From Luteolibacter sp. LG18 (lineage in GTDB: Bacteria > Verrucomicrobiota > Verrucomicrobiia > Verrucomicrobiales > Akkermansiaceae), in NCBI RefSeq assembly GCF_036322585.1, contig NZ_AP024600.1:5580001-5644000 (forward strand): a stretch of 64,000 bases of DNA, in the 5' to 3' direction. Below, in pieces: positions 27,531 to 37,542 of the stretch. Position numbers and translations under genes: made by a program. The notes beneath the pieces are model-generated. The model was not told the origin of the DNA. It did no database searches and worked only from the letters and a program-made list of their open reading frames with translations. The stretch's first letter is position 1; each line of letters opens with the position of its first letter.

Positions 27531-28673
27531 TCACCCCAGCAGCCACCGTTTCCCAGGCAACCGCGACACCAGCTTCGCCACCACCCACGAGGCCGCGAAG
27601 GTCGTCGTCGCCACCAGCAGGATCGCCGGGCCCGCGCCGAGCTGCGGCAGCACCTTCACCAGCGCCCAATCCCGCATCCAAAGCAGCATCCAGTAGTGGA
27701 TCAGGAAAATCCCGAAGCTCATCGACGCGAGCTTTGTCATCGCCGCGCCTGCCGCCCCGGACAGCGGAAACGCCCGGCACAGGATGAACAGCCCGGCGGT
27801 CATCAGGGCCACGTTCGGGGACAGGAACTCGATGAAGAACTCCAGGTCCTTGCTCTTCGTCTGGTGCAGCACCGTCCACAGGAAACCCTGGTGGGTGATG
27901 GTCCATCCCAGCGCGAACATTCCGACCGCCAGCGGCACCGCCTTCCCCGGCGACAGCGCGGGCAGGCGCGTCAACAAATGCCCTAGGACCAGGTAACCGA
28001 GATAGCCGCCGAAGTAGTAGGTCATCCCGCGCGAATTCCAGTCGCACTCGCCGTGCAGCGCCGGGAACCACTCGTGACCCGGCACATGCTGGAGATACGG
28101 GAGGCACAGCGTCACCACCCACACGCCGAGAAACGCGCACAGCCCCTTGATCGAAGCCTGCCGCACCCATGGCGAAATCACCGGCACGAACAGGTAAAGC
28201 CCCAGAATGATGTAGAGGAACCAGAAGTGGATGTTGCTGTTCGTGAAATTGATCGGAAGCATCCCGATGTTGTAGAGGATCTTCCCCGGCGCGCTGTGGG
28301 GCAGGTCGTGCACCCGCGCCTCGAACGCATTCACCGGTGCCCATTCCGACTCCCCCTTCGGCAGCGGCAGCAACGCGAGCACCACGCCCCAGATCAGGAA
28401 CGGCACGATCACGCGGGAAAAGCGCCGCTTGAAGAACTCCTCCGCCGAGCCGCGCATCGGCAGCAACAACGCCCCGGAGATCATCACGAACAACGGCACG
28501 CAGGCCCGCACCCCGCTCACGAACAACGCCGCCGTCCCATCGATGCTGCCGTCCGGCGTCTGGACAAAGGCATCCGTGGAATGGCAGACGACCACCAGGA
28601 AACACGCGAGGACGCGGACGGTATCGAGCCAGGAAATACGGGCGGCGGGAGCGGGAAATGGAACGAAACTCAT
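27531..28673 (-). CDS. Acyltransferase family 3 membrane protein
   Basis: 380-residue integral membrane protein with about ten helices, of the OafA/OpgC-like acyltransferase 3 superfamily that O-acylates sugars of cell-surface glycans. The N-terminus has WLDTVRVLACFLVVVCHSTD with the conserved Arg and His of the active site, then GVRACVPLFVMISGALLL and FKRRFSRVIVPFLIW, all standard family motifs. The acceptor is unknown. No glycan-synthesis genes are adjacent, so context does not help. Confidence 0.85.
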   Translation of the reverse strand: MSFVPFPAPAARISWLDTVRVLACFLVVVCHSTDAFVQTPDGSIDGTAALFVSGVRACVPLFVMISGALLLPMRGSAEEFFKRRFSRVIVPFLIWGVVLALLPLPKGESEWAPVNAFEARVHDLPHSAPGKILYNIGMLPINFTNSNIHFWFLYIILGLYLFVPVISPWVRQASIKGLCAFLGVWVVTLCLPYLQHVPGHEWFPALHGECDWNSRGMTYYFGGYLGYLVLGHLLTRLPALSPGKAVPLAVGMFALGWTITHQGFLWTVLHQTKSKDLEFFIEFLSPNVALMTAGLFILCRAFPLSGAAGAAMTKLASMSFGIFLIHYWMLLWMRDWALVKVLPQLGAGPAILLVATTTFAASWVVAKLVSRLPGKRWLLG

Positions 28674-28791
28674 GAAAAAAGCGGAAAGGCCTAAAGAACC
28701 TTCCCGCTACGGGTTCGCTCCGCCACATGTTGCGGCCGCGGGCTACGGGTTTTCCAGTAGCCCTGTCTCCGGGAAAACTCCCGGCCTCCCC

Positions 28792-28977
28792 TCAATACTG
28801 CCAGCCGGGCTGGTACTCGGTCGATTTCACCAGACCGCGCTCGTCCTTCAGCGGGCCTTTTTCCGCGGTTTCATCACGCTTCGACCACGAGGCACGGCCC
28901 GGGGAATCCTCCGGCGCAAGCGAGGCGCAGGAGACGAAAAGGGAGGACAGGGCGGCGGCAAGAAAGAAGCGGGTCAC
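28792..28977 (-). CDS. Small lipoprotein, unknown function
   Basis: 61 residues starting with GTG. The N-terminus MTRFFLAAALSSLFVSCAS ends in a lipobox-like LFVSC, so Cys17 should be lipidated after cleavage by signal peptidase II. The mature part is short, charged and ends in YQPGWQY. It has no recognisable domain. It lies between the acyltransferase gene and the aspS terminator on the same strand. Confidence 0.5.
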   Translation of the reverse strand: MTRFFLAAALSSLFVSCASLAPEDSPGRASWSKRDETAEKGPLKDERGLVKSTEYQPGWQY

Positions 28978-29046
28978 GTCCGATTCTCTAACGCCGCAGC
29001 CGGGGTTTGTCTAGAGGCGGATCGCCCGAATGGCTCCCATCGGACA

Positions 29047-29084
29047 CAAAAACGCCCGCGGGAGAGTCCCGCGGGCGTTTTCTC
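29047..29084 (-). terminator. Intrinsic terminator of aspS
   Basis: A perfect 13-bp stem, AACGCCCGCGGGA (29051-29063) with TCCCGCGGGCGTT (29067-29079), has a three-base loop and T runs on both strands. It lies 32 bases past the aspS stop and would also stop plus-strand transcripts. Confidence 0.85.
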
Positions 29085-29110
29085 GAAAGTCAGTCGATTG
29101 GTCCGGAAGA

Positions 29111-30889
<1,779 letters not shown>

Positions 30890-30899
30890 GGGAAGAAAA

Positions 30900-31006
30900 G
30901 GGGCCGGGGGCCAGGGGCTAGGGATCAGGAAGAGAAGAAAAATGAAAAGCGGAGCGGGCGGCGGATGGGATCTCTTTCTGACCCCTGAATCCTGGCCCCC
31001 AGCCCC
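30900..31006. repeat. Inverted repeat in the hisS-aspS spacer
   Basis: GGGGCCGGGGGCCAGG (30900-30915) and CCTGGCCCCCAGCCCC (30991-31006) are inverted copies matching at 15 of 16 positions. One arm abuts the hisS stop and the other ends 10 bases before the aspS start. The A/G-rich stretch between them holds no gene. It could form a large hairpin between the two messages, or be a dispersed repeat. Confidence 0.6.
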
Positions 31007-32302
31007 TCAGACGAGGAGCGGACCATCGGGTTCGAGCAAACGACCGGTGATCCACTCGACGGCGTTGTCCGCCTCACCGGATTCCTCGGTGCGGGCAGAA
31101 AGGACCTTGAGCTTCAGCAGCGGGTATTCGTTGCCGACGACGAGGGCGAAGCGGGCGCGGGATTGCTCGGCGCGCTTGAAGAGCTTGCCGACATTGCCGG
31201 GGACCAGCGGGAAATCGACGGACACCCCCGCGCGGCGGAGGTCGGTGACGAGCTTGAGCGCGTTCGGGCGCTTGGTTTCGTCCGCCACCACCACGTAGAC
31301 ATCGCACGCGGCGCCCTGACGCTGGAGCCAGGCCTGCATCTGCATGTTCGTGTGGGTGGTTTCCTCGATGAGATTGCGGATGACGTAGTCGCCCATCGCG
31401 AAGCCGGTGGCGGGAAGGTCCACGCCGCCGTCCGAGATCGTGGAAACGAGGGTGTCGTAACGGCCGCCACCGGCAACCGCGCGCATCGACTTCTTCGAGT
31501 CGAACACCTCGAACACCACACCGGTGTAGTAGGCCAGACCACGGACGATCGAGAGATCGAGCTCCAGATAGGAACCGAGCCCACGGGCGGTGAGATCCTC
31601 CTTGATCGCGTTGTACGCGGAGGAAGCGTTCGCCGGATCGGCGATGAAGCCTTTCACCAGATCGGTGGTCAGGCCGAAACCTTGGAGCTTGGCCTCCAGC
31701 GCATCGGGTTTCTCACGCTCGATCTTGTCGACCACGTTCAGGAAATCCGGGATCACCTCCTCGGCCACGCCATGCTGCTGGGCAAAGGCCACCCACGCCG
31801 CGCGGTCGGAGACGCGGACGACGAAATCGCCCTCCACAAACCCGAAGGCGAGCATCGTTTCGATCGCCAGCGAAATCAGCTCGGCATCGGCCACCGGACC
31901 TGCTTCACCGAGGATGTCCACGTTGAACTGATGGAATTCACGGCCACGGCCCTTCTGTGGGCGCTCGTAGCGGAAGCACTGGCCGACCTCGAACCACTTC
32001 AGCGGCTTCGGGAAATCGCGCTGGTGCTGTGCGGCCAGACGGGCCAGCGAGGCGGTCACCTCCGGACGCAGGGTGACATCGCGGCCGCCCTGGTCCTCGA
32101 ACCGGTAAAGCTGCGAGGAAAGCTCGCCGCCCGACTTTTTCAGATACAGGGCGGTGTCCTCCAGGATCGGAGTCTCATACTCCACGAACCCGAAACGGCG
32201 GGCCACCGAGCGCCAGGTCTCGAACAAATAGTTCCGCACCGCGCATTCTCCGGGGGAGAAATCGCGGAAACCGGGAAGTGCTTGGAATGTAAGGCCTGCC
32301 AT
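31007..32302 (-). CDS. hisS: Histidyl-tRNA synthetase
   Basis: 431-residue class II synthetase charging tRNA-His. It opens with the family start LPGFRDFSP, then motif 1 (FGFVEYETPILED), motif 2 (LKWFEVGQCFRYERPQKGRGREFHQFN) and the His-binding GLAYYTGVVFEVFD with motif 3 GGGRYDTLV. The C-terminal ~90 residues form the anticodon-binding domain (CDVYVVVADETKRPNAL). ATG at 32302 gives MAGLTFQALPGFRDF; seven extra upstream codons are unlikely. It diverges from recF, 115 bases apart. Confidence 0.95.
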   Translation of the reverse strand: MAGLTFQALPGFRDFSPGECAVRNYLFETWRSVARRFGFVEYETPILEDTALYLKKSGGELSSQLYRFEDQGGRDVTLRPEVTASLARLAAQHQRDFPKPLKWFEVGQCFRYERPQKGRGREFHQFNVDILGEAGPVADAELISLAIETMLAFGFVEGDFVVRVSDRAAWVAFAQQHGVAEEVIPDFLNVVDKIEREKPDALEAKLQGFGLTTDLVKGFIADPANASSAYNAIKEDLTARGLGSYLELDLSIVRGLAYYTGVVFEVFDSKKSMRAVAGGGRYDTLVSTISDGGVDLPATGFAMGDYVIRNLIEETTHTNMQMQAWLQRQGAACDVYVVVADETKRPNALKLVTDLRRAGVSVDFPLVPGNVGKLFKRAEQSRARFALVVGNEYPLLKLKVLSARTEESGEADNAVEWITGRLLEPDGPLLV

Positions 32303-32417
32303 GGACGGGCGGCGAGGATGCACGGGAGGACTTGGTTTTCAACCCCGAATGGCCGCCGGGCACCCTTGAGCCGACTTTCTGTTTCCCGCGCCCGCCATTC
32401 CCGCGTAAGCCCTGTGC

Positions 32418-33476
32418 GTGGTTCGCACCCTGCGATTGTTGGATTTCCGCTGTTTTTCCGGTCTCGATCTCGAGCTCCCGGCGGCGGGTGGCGTCTTCAC
32501 CGGCGAAAATGCCCAGGGAAAAACCTCGATCCTGGAGGCAATCTGCGTCCTGACCCGCCTCCACTCGCCCCGCACCCACCGGATGGCCACCATGGCACGG
32601 GTCGGCACCGGCCATTTCGGCATCGCCGGGGAAACCTGGGACCACGAGCGGAAGGTCCGGTTTTCCAAGGACGGCCTGGAACTCACCGTCGATGGCGAGC
32701 CCCGCGACGGCCAGGCCCGCTACCTCGCCGATGGCGGGCTGGTGGTGTGGATGGGCAATGAGGATCTCGATCTGGTCCGTGGCTCGGGCGAGATCCGCCG
32801 CCGCTACCTCGATTTCCTCGGGGCCCAGCTCGATCCCGGCTACCGCCGCGCGTGGTCGCGCTACAAGGTGGCCCTGCGATCCAAGAACCTCCTGCTCAAG
32901 GAGCCCCGCCCCCGCGATGCCGAAATCGCCTCCTACGAGGAAATCCTGATCGAGCATGGCACCGAGCTGACCACCAGCCGCGCGAAACTCGTCGCCGCGC
33001 TGGAACCCCTCGCCGCCGCCGCCCAGGCCGCCGTCAGCGGCAAGGCCGAGCCCCTCACCCTCGCCTACCGCCCCGCCGGCGGCACCTGCCTGCGGACGTC
33101 CCTCGAACAGGCCCGCGAGCGCGAGCGCCGCCTGCGCCAGTGCATCGTCGGCCCGCACCGCGACGACCTCGAACTCCGCCTCCACGGCCTGCCCGCCGCC
33201 GATTTCGCCAGCGAGGGCCAGCAGCGCACGCTCGCCCTGGCCCTGAAGCTGGCCCAAGGCACCCTCCTGGAACAACTCGGCGGCAAGCTCCCGGTCTATC
33301 TCATGGATGACATCTTCGGCGAGCTCGACCCCGGCCGCCGCAACGCCCTGATGGCCCATCTCCCCGCCGCCGCGCAAAAGTGGATCACCACCACCACGCT
33401 CGACTGGCTGAGGGAAACCCCGGAGTTGGAAAATCTCGCGAGGTTCACAGTTGGCAGCGGTCAGGTGACCCGCTAA
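32418..33476 (+). CDS. recF: DNA replication and repair protein RecF
   Basis: 352-residue SMC-like ATPase that loads RecA at gapped DNA. N-terminal LRLLDFRCFSGLDLEL and Walker A TGENAQGKTSILEAI are diagnostic. The middle has the coiled-arm region (RRYLDFLGAQLDPGYRRAWSRY), then VGPHRDDLEL, the ABC signature ASEGQQRTLALALKLA and Walker B VYLMDDIFGELD. The start is GTG 32418. It is not with dnaA, dnaN or gyrB here; two ExbD-like genes follow at 11- and 1-base gaps, so it probably heads an operon. Confidence 0.93.
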   Translation: MVRTLRLLDFRCFSGLDLELPAAGGVFTGENAQGKTSILEAICVLTRLHSPRTHRMATMARVGTGHFGIAGETWDHERKVRFSKDGLELTVDGEPRDGQARYLADGGLVVWMGNEDLDLVRGSGEIRRRYLDFLGAQLDPGYRRAWSRYKVALRSKNLLLKEPRPRDAEIASYEEILIEHGTELTTSRAKLVAALEPLAAAAQAAVSGKAEPLTLAYRPAGGTCLRTSLEQARERERRLRQCIVGPHRDDLELRLHGLPAADFASEGQQRTLALALKLAQGTLLEQLGGKLPVYLMDDIFGELDPGRRNALMAHLPAAAQKWITTTTLDWLRETPELENLARFTVGSGQVTR

Positions 33477-33487
33477 TTCCAGCGCCA

Positions 33488-34000
33488 ATGCCGCTCTCCT
33501 TCGCGCTGGCGTCCCTGGCCGCCGCCACCCTCTGGCTGGTGCTCACCGGATGGATCTGGATATCGGTGCCTTGGAAGCGACGCATCTTGAAGATCACCCT
33601 TGGCGTCATCTCCCTTTCCGGCACCGTGGCGATCATCATCGGGGGATCGGTCGCCTCCTTGTTCCTCAATGACCGCGGCAAGGCCCGGCAGGAACTTTCG
33701 AATGCCAGCGACTACGCGGCGTCCGAGGTCAGGTGGACTCCCAAGCAGCGCCTGCAGATCGAAATCATCGATTCCAACCGCGTGGCCCTCAATGGCACCA
33801 CCGTCCCGATCGACCGGCTGGGCAGGCAATTGAAAACCGACCTCAAGGTGCCGCCGTCGCAGGCTTCCGTCTCGTTGTCCACCTCGTCCGCCGCCACCGC
33901 CCAAGACGTGGTCGCGGTGAAAAAAGCCTGCTCCCGCGCTGGGATCACCGAGGTGACGGAAGCACCGAAAGAGCCGCTCGCCCGCTCCTCGCGCCTCTGA
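33488..34000 (+). CDS. ExbD/TolR-like membrane protein 1
   Basis: 170 residues. Two hydrophobic segments (about 5-27 and 36-58) are followed by a C-terminal domain of about 90 residues. In the latter, LQIEIIDSNRVALNGTTVPIDRLGRQLK and VVAVKKACSRAGITEVTEA match the pattern of the ExbD/TolR periplasmic fold (strand, NG-turn, helix, then a helix ending in AGI.V). Genuine ExbD has one membrane helix with a conserved Asp; here there are two helices and no such Asp is evident. The assignment is by pattern only. It starts 11 bases after recF and ends one base before its paralogue. Confidence 0.5.
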   Translation: MPLSFALASLAAATLWLVLTGWIWISVPWKRRILKITLGVISLSGTVAIIIGGSVASLFLNDRGKARQELSNASDYAASEVRWTPKQRLQIEIIDSNRVALNGTTVPIDRLGRQLKTDLKVPPSQASVSLSTSSAATAQDVVAVKKACSRAGITEVTEAPKEPLARSSRL

Positions 34001-34001
34001 C

Positions 34002-34511
34002 ATGGACCCGCTCGCTCTCCCCCTCTCCTACCACGCCTGCTACCTACTGGGCGCACTGGCGTGGCTGGTGGCGGCCGGGGCCGTATGGCGCTCGCTACGG
34101 AGTCCAAATTTGAAGATCATCGTCGGCATGGGCGTGATCGGCACCACCGTCTGCCTGCTCATCGGTGGCCGGATGATGGCCAATCTGATCTGGGCCTCGA
34201 AGCTCGTCACCGAAGCCCGCTCAAAGATCGCACCTCCCGCCAAGACCGCCGAAGCGGAAACGGCTCCGCTACCGGTGGACATCCGGATCGAATGCCTCGA
34301 CGACAACCAACTCCGATGGAATGGCCGACTCATCCCTCTGGCCGATATGGAAAACACCCTGCCGGAGCTGTTGAAAGACGCGCCGCCGGACCCGGAGATC
34401 GAGATCCTCGCCGCCGCCAGCGTCTCTTACTCGATCGTAACACGGATTCTGGAACTCCTTGAAAAATCCGGTATCCACCGCGTCAGTTTCCAAGCTGGCA
34501 AGCAGTCCTGA
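34002..34511 (+). CDS. ExbD/TolR-like membrane protein 2
   Basis: 169 residues with the same plan as the preceding gene: two membrane segments (about 9-28 and 37-60) and a C-terminal domain with IRIECLDDNQLRWNGRLIPL, then VTRILELLEKSGIHRVSFQ. The two proteins look like diverged paralogues made by tandem duplication. No ExbB/TolQ-type partner is next to them. The role is unknown; a heterodimer is plausible. A small GAAGGT/ACCTTC hairpin at 34595-34609 may end the transcript. Confidence 0.5.
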   Translation: MDPLALPLSYHACYLLGALAWLVAAGAVWRSLRSPNLKIIVGMGVIGTTVCLLIGGRMMANLIWASKLVTEARSKIAPPAKTAEAETAPLPVDIRIECLDDNQLRWNGRLIPLADMENTLPELLKDAPPDPEIEILAAASVSYSIVTRILELLEKSGIHRVSFQAGKQS

Positions 34512-34621
34512 GGCACTTGACCATTTGCCAAGGTCCACCTGCCCAAATCGCCAATCCCGGCGGGCGCTGAAATATCCGGGCCGGACGAGCCTTAGAAGGT
34601 GAGACCTTCCGTTTGTCCGCC

Positions 34622-37168
34622 ATGTTCTCCCGACGCGATTTCCTGAAACGAGCCGCCATGCTCTCCGGCGGCCTCGGCACCCTCGCCGCGATTCCGCCCT
34701 CGATCCTGAAGGCGCTCCAGATCGATCCCGCCGCGGGCAGCACCTTCCTGGATGCGGAGCACGTGGTGATCCTGATGCAGGAAAACCGCTCCTTCGACCA
34801 CGCCTTCGGCACCCTGCGCGGCGTGCGCGGGTTCGAGGACCCGCGGGCGATCACCCTCCCCGATGGCAACCCGGCCTTTCTCCAGACCAATGCCGCGGGC
34901 GACACCTACACGCCCTTCTGGCTGGACCTCCACGGCTCGAAGGCCACCTGGATGAGGGACCTCCCCCACGACCGCGGCTCCCAGGTCGCGGCCGGAAACA
35001 AGGGCAAGCACGACCGCTGGCTGAAGTCGAAGAAGCCCTCCGCCAGCGCCTACTCCGGCATGCCGCTCACGCTCGGCTACTACGACCGTCGTGACATCCC
35101 GTTCTACCACGCCTTCGCCGATGCCTTCACCATCTGCGACCAGCACTTCTGCTCGGCCCAGACCTGCACCACGCCGAACCGGCTCTTCCTCTGGACCGGA
35201 ACCTGCCGCGATCCGCGCGATCCGAAGGCCGCCGTGCGCCTCAGCAACGGCCAGATCGACCACGACTCGCACGCCGATTGGACGACCTTCCCCGAGCGGC
35301 TGGAGGATCTCGGCGTGCCGTGGAAGATCTATCAGAACGAGCTCGACCTCCCGACCGGTTTCCAAGGCGCGGAAGAGTCGTGGCTGGGGAACTTCGGGGA
35401 CAATCCGATGGAGTATTTCTCCCAGTATCACGTCAGCCAGCACCCGGCTTACGGATCCCACCTCAAACGGCGCGCCGCCGTGCTGCGGAAGAAGCTCGAT
35501 ACCTCGCCGGCCTCCGACGAATCCCCGGAAAAGGCCAAGGCCGCCCGCAACCGGGCCGCCAAGGAACTCTCGGAGATCGAGGAGAAACTGCTGCGCCTCG
35601 CCCCCGGGGATTTCTCCGAACTCACCCCGCGCGAGCAATCCATCCACCGGCGCGCCTTCGCCACCAACACCGGCGACCCGAAACAGCGCCAGCTCGCCAA
35701 GCTCCGCTACCGCGAGGGAGCGGAAGAGCGCGAGATCCAAGCCCCCGCGGGCGATGTCTTCCACCAGTTCCGCAAGGACGTGAACACGGGCAAACTCCCC
35801 ACCGTGTCCTGGCTGGTGGCCCCGCAGAACTTCTCGGACCACCCGAGCGCCCCATGGTTCGGCGCGTGGTATGTCTCGGAAGCGCTGGAGATCCTCACCC
35901 GCAATCCCGAGGTCTGGAAGAAGACCATCTTCATCCTCACCTACGACGAGAACGACGGCTACTACGACCACGTCCCGCCGTTCCAGCCGCCGCATCCCGA
36001 TTTCCCCGGCAGCGGCGCCGCCTCCGCGGGCCTCGATACCCGGTTGGAGTTCGACGAACGCGGGCACCCGGTCGGCCTAGGCTACCGGGTGCCGATGGTC
36101 GTCGCCTCGCCGTGGAGCCGCGGCGGCAACGTCTGCTCGCAGGTCTTCGACCACACCTCGGTGCTCCAATTTCTCGAAACCTTCGTTGGCCAAAAGCTCG
36201 CGAAGCCCCTCCACGAATCCAACATCAGCGACTGGCGGCGCACCGTCTGTGGCGACCTCACCTCGGTCTTCCGTCGCCATGAGGGCGAAACCGATGCCCA
36301 TCCCCTGCCGCTGAAGCGGGACGAGGTGGTGGAGCAGATCCACCGCGCGAAATTCAAGGACGCACCCTCGGCCTACAAGAACCTCACTCCCGCCGAAATC
36401 GCCGACGTTCACGCGAACCCGAAGACCTCCCCCGCCCTGCCCCTTCAGGAACCCGGCACCCGCCCGTCCCGCGCCATCCCTTACGAACTCCATGCCGAGG
36501 GAGGCTTGAACCGCGCCACCGGCGTTTTCGAGATCACCCTGGAAGCCGCCAACCAAGGCTTCGGCGACAAGGCCGCCGGAGCACCCTTCCAAGTTTACGC
36601 CCCGGGCGGCTACCGCCCCGATGACGCCGCCAGCTACACGGACGCGGAATTCACCCACGAACGCGCCCGACGCTGGTCCTATGCCGTGAAGCCCGGGGAC
36701 CGCGTCAGCTACTCGTGGCCGATCGACGCCTTCGAAAACTCCATCTACCACCTCCGCACCTACGGCCCGAACGGCTTCTTCCGCGAATACCGGGGCGGTG
36801 CCACCGACCCGCAGGTGGAAGTCGCCTGCGCCTACGGCAGCCATTCGGGATCCCACCTCGTCTTCACCCTGACCAACCGGGACACCTCGAAACCGGCGAC
36901 CCTCGTTCTCACCGACACCGCCTACGGCACCGAGCCGCTGACCCGCACCCTCGCCCCGGGAGAAACCGCGCAGGTCCCCGTCGATCTCTCCTCCAGCACC
37001 CGCTGGTACGAGCTCGAACTGACCGTGGACGGAGCCCCGGACTACATCCGCCGTTACGCCGGCCGCGTGGAAACCGGCGAGGACGGCCAAAGCGACCCCC
37101 AGATCGGCCGCCGCGCCGCCCTCACCGCCCGCCGGGAAACCCCGGCTGGCGATGCGAGAAAGGACTGA
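34622..37168 (+). CDS. Tat-exported phospholipase C, phosphocholine-specific type
   Basis: 848-residue enzyme predicted to cleave phospholipid headgroups outside the cytoplasm. The N-terminus MFSRRDFLKRAAMLSGGLGT has the twin-arginine motif SRRDFLK. The catalytic domain has HVVILMQENRSFDHAFGTL, the CSAQTCTTPNRLFLWTG block, ILTYDENDGYYDHVPPF and VFDHTSVLQFLE, all family metal/active-site segments. The C-terminus holds two beta domains of the DUF756 type. Between about residues 280 and 370 there is a charged helical insert (KRRAAVLRKKLD, AKAARNRAAKELSEIEEKLL) and the protein is longer than the usual ~700 residues. ATG 34622 is used rather than TTG 34613. Confidence 0.9.
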   Translation: MFSRRDFLKRAAMLSGGLGTLAAIPPSILKALQIDPAAGSTFLDAEHVVILMQENRSFDHAFGTLRGVRGFEDPRAITLPDGNPAFLQTNAAGDTYTPFWLDLHGSKATWMRDLPHDRGSQVAAGNKGKHDRWLKSKKPSASAYSGMPLTLGYYDRRDIPFYHAFADAFTICDQHFCSAQTCTTPNRLFLWTGTCRDPRDPKAAVRLSNGQIDHDSHADWTTFPERLEDLGVPWKIYQNELDLPTGFQGAEESWLGNFGDNPMEYFSQYHVSQHPAYGSHLKRRAAVLRKKLDTSPASDESPEKAKAARNRAAKELSEIEEKLLRLAPGDFSELTPREQSIHRRAFATNTGDPKQRQLAKLRYREGAEEREIQAPAGDVFHQFRKDVNTGKLPTVSWLVAPQNFSDHPSAPWFGAWYVSEALEILTRNPEVWKKTIFILTYDENDGYYDHVPPFQPPHPDFPGSGAASAGLDTRLEFDERGHPVGLGYRVPMVVASPWSRGGNVCSQVFDHTSVLQFLETFVGQKLAKPLHESNISDWRRTVCGDLTSVFRRHEGETDAHPLPLKRDEVVEQIHRAKFKDAPSAYKNLTPAEIADVHANPKTSPALPLQEPGTRPSRAIPYELHAEGGLNRATGVFEITLEAANQGFGDKAAGAPFQVYAPGGYRPDDAASYTDAEFTHERARRWSYAVKPGDRVSYSWPIDAFENSIYHLRTYGPNGFFREYRGGATDPQVEVACAYGSHSGSHLVFTLTNRDTSKPATLVLTDTAYGTEPLTRTLAPGETAQVPVDLSSSTRWYELELTVDGAPDYIRRYAGRVETGEDGQSDPQIGRRAALTARRETPAGDARKD

Positions 37169-37203
37169 GCCCGGAGACCAAGAAGCCTGGAAGTCTGCCT
37201 CTT

Positions 37204-37456
37204 TACCCCGGTAGGGGTATGGGATGGTAGCCGGTGGCGGAGGAGCCCAGGCGACGACCCCACCGGTGTGGCGGGAATATGGATCGGCGCTCCGGCAGGA
37301 GCGCGGGAGGCCCCCGTCGCGGATGAACGACCGTCCATAACGCGAAGAAGCCCTCCTGCGTCCCTGCCGGGACGCGAAATTCACAACGACGTTTACCGGT
37401 GGGAGCGTCGCTTCGCTCCTTGCCACCGGCTACCCTCCCATGCCCCTACCGGGGCA
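37204..37456. repeat. Large imperfect palindrome of dispersed GC-rich repeats
   Basis: The arm at 37204-37238 (starts TACCCCGGTAGGGGTATGGG, ends GTAGCCGGTGGC) and the arm at 37422-37456 are inverted copies matching at 32 of 35 positions. The second copy extends to 37395 with an AGCG..GCTT core. The same family occurs once at 27285-27350. Between the arms CCGGCAGGAGCG and CGTCCCTGCCGG form an inner inverted pair. This fills most of the 374-base gap between the phospholipase gene and the ROK terminator; no gene is visible in it. Confidence 0.7.
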
Positions 37457-37486
37457 AAGAAGGAGAGCACCATCCAGAACCGCTCC

Positions 37487-37527
37487 AAACAAAACGCCCC
37501 GTCCGGCCGAACCAGACGGGGCGTGTT
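37487..37527 (-). terminator. Intrinsic terminator of the ROK kinase gene
   Basis: A perfect 9-bp stem, CGCCCCGTC (37495-37503) with GACGGGGCG (37515-37523), is followed on the minus strand by TTTTGTTT. It lies 20 bases beyond the stop. Confidence 0.8.
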
Positions 37528-37542
37528 TGAAAAACAAACCGA

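Noticed and set aside
27256..27787. Several ORFs of 70-146 codons in the repeat island
   Set aside because: They traverse repeats and the antisense of the acyltransferase gene and lack coding signs.
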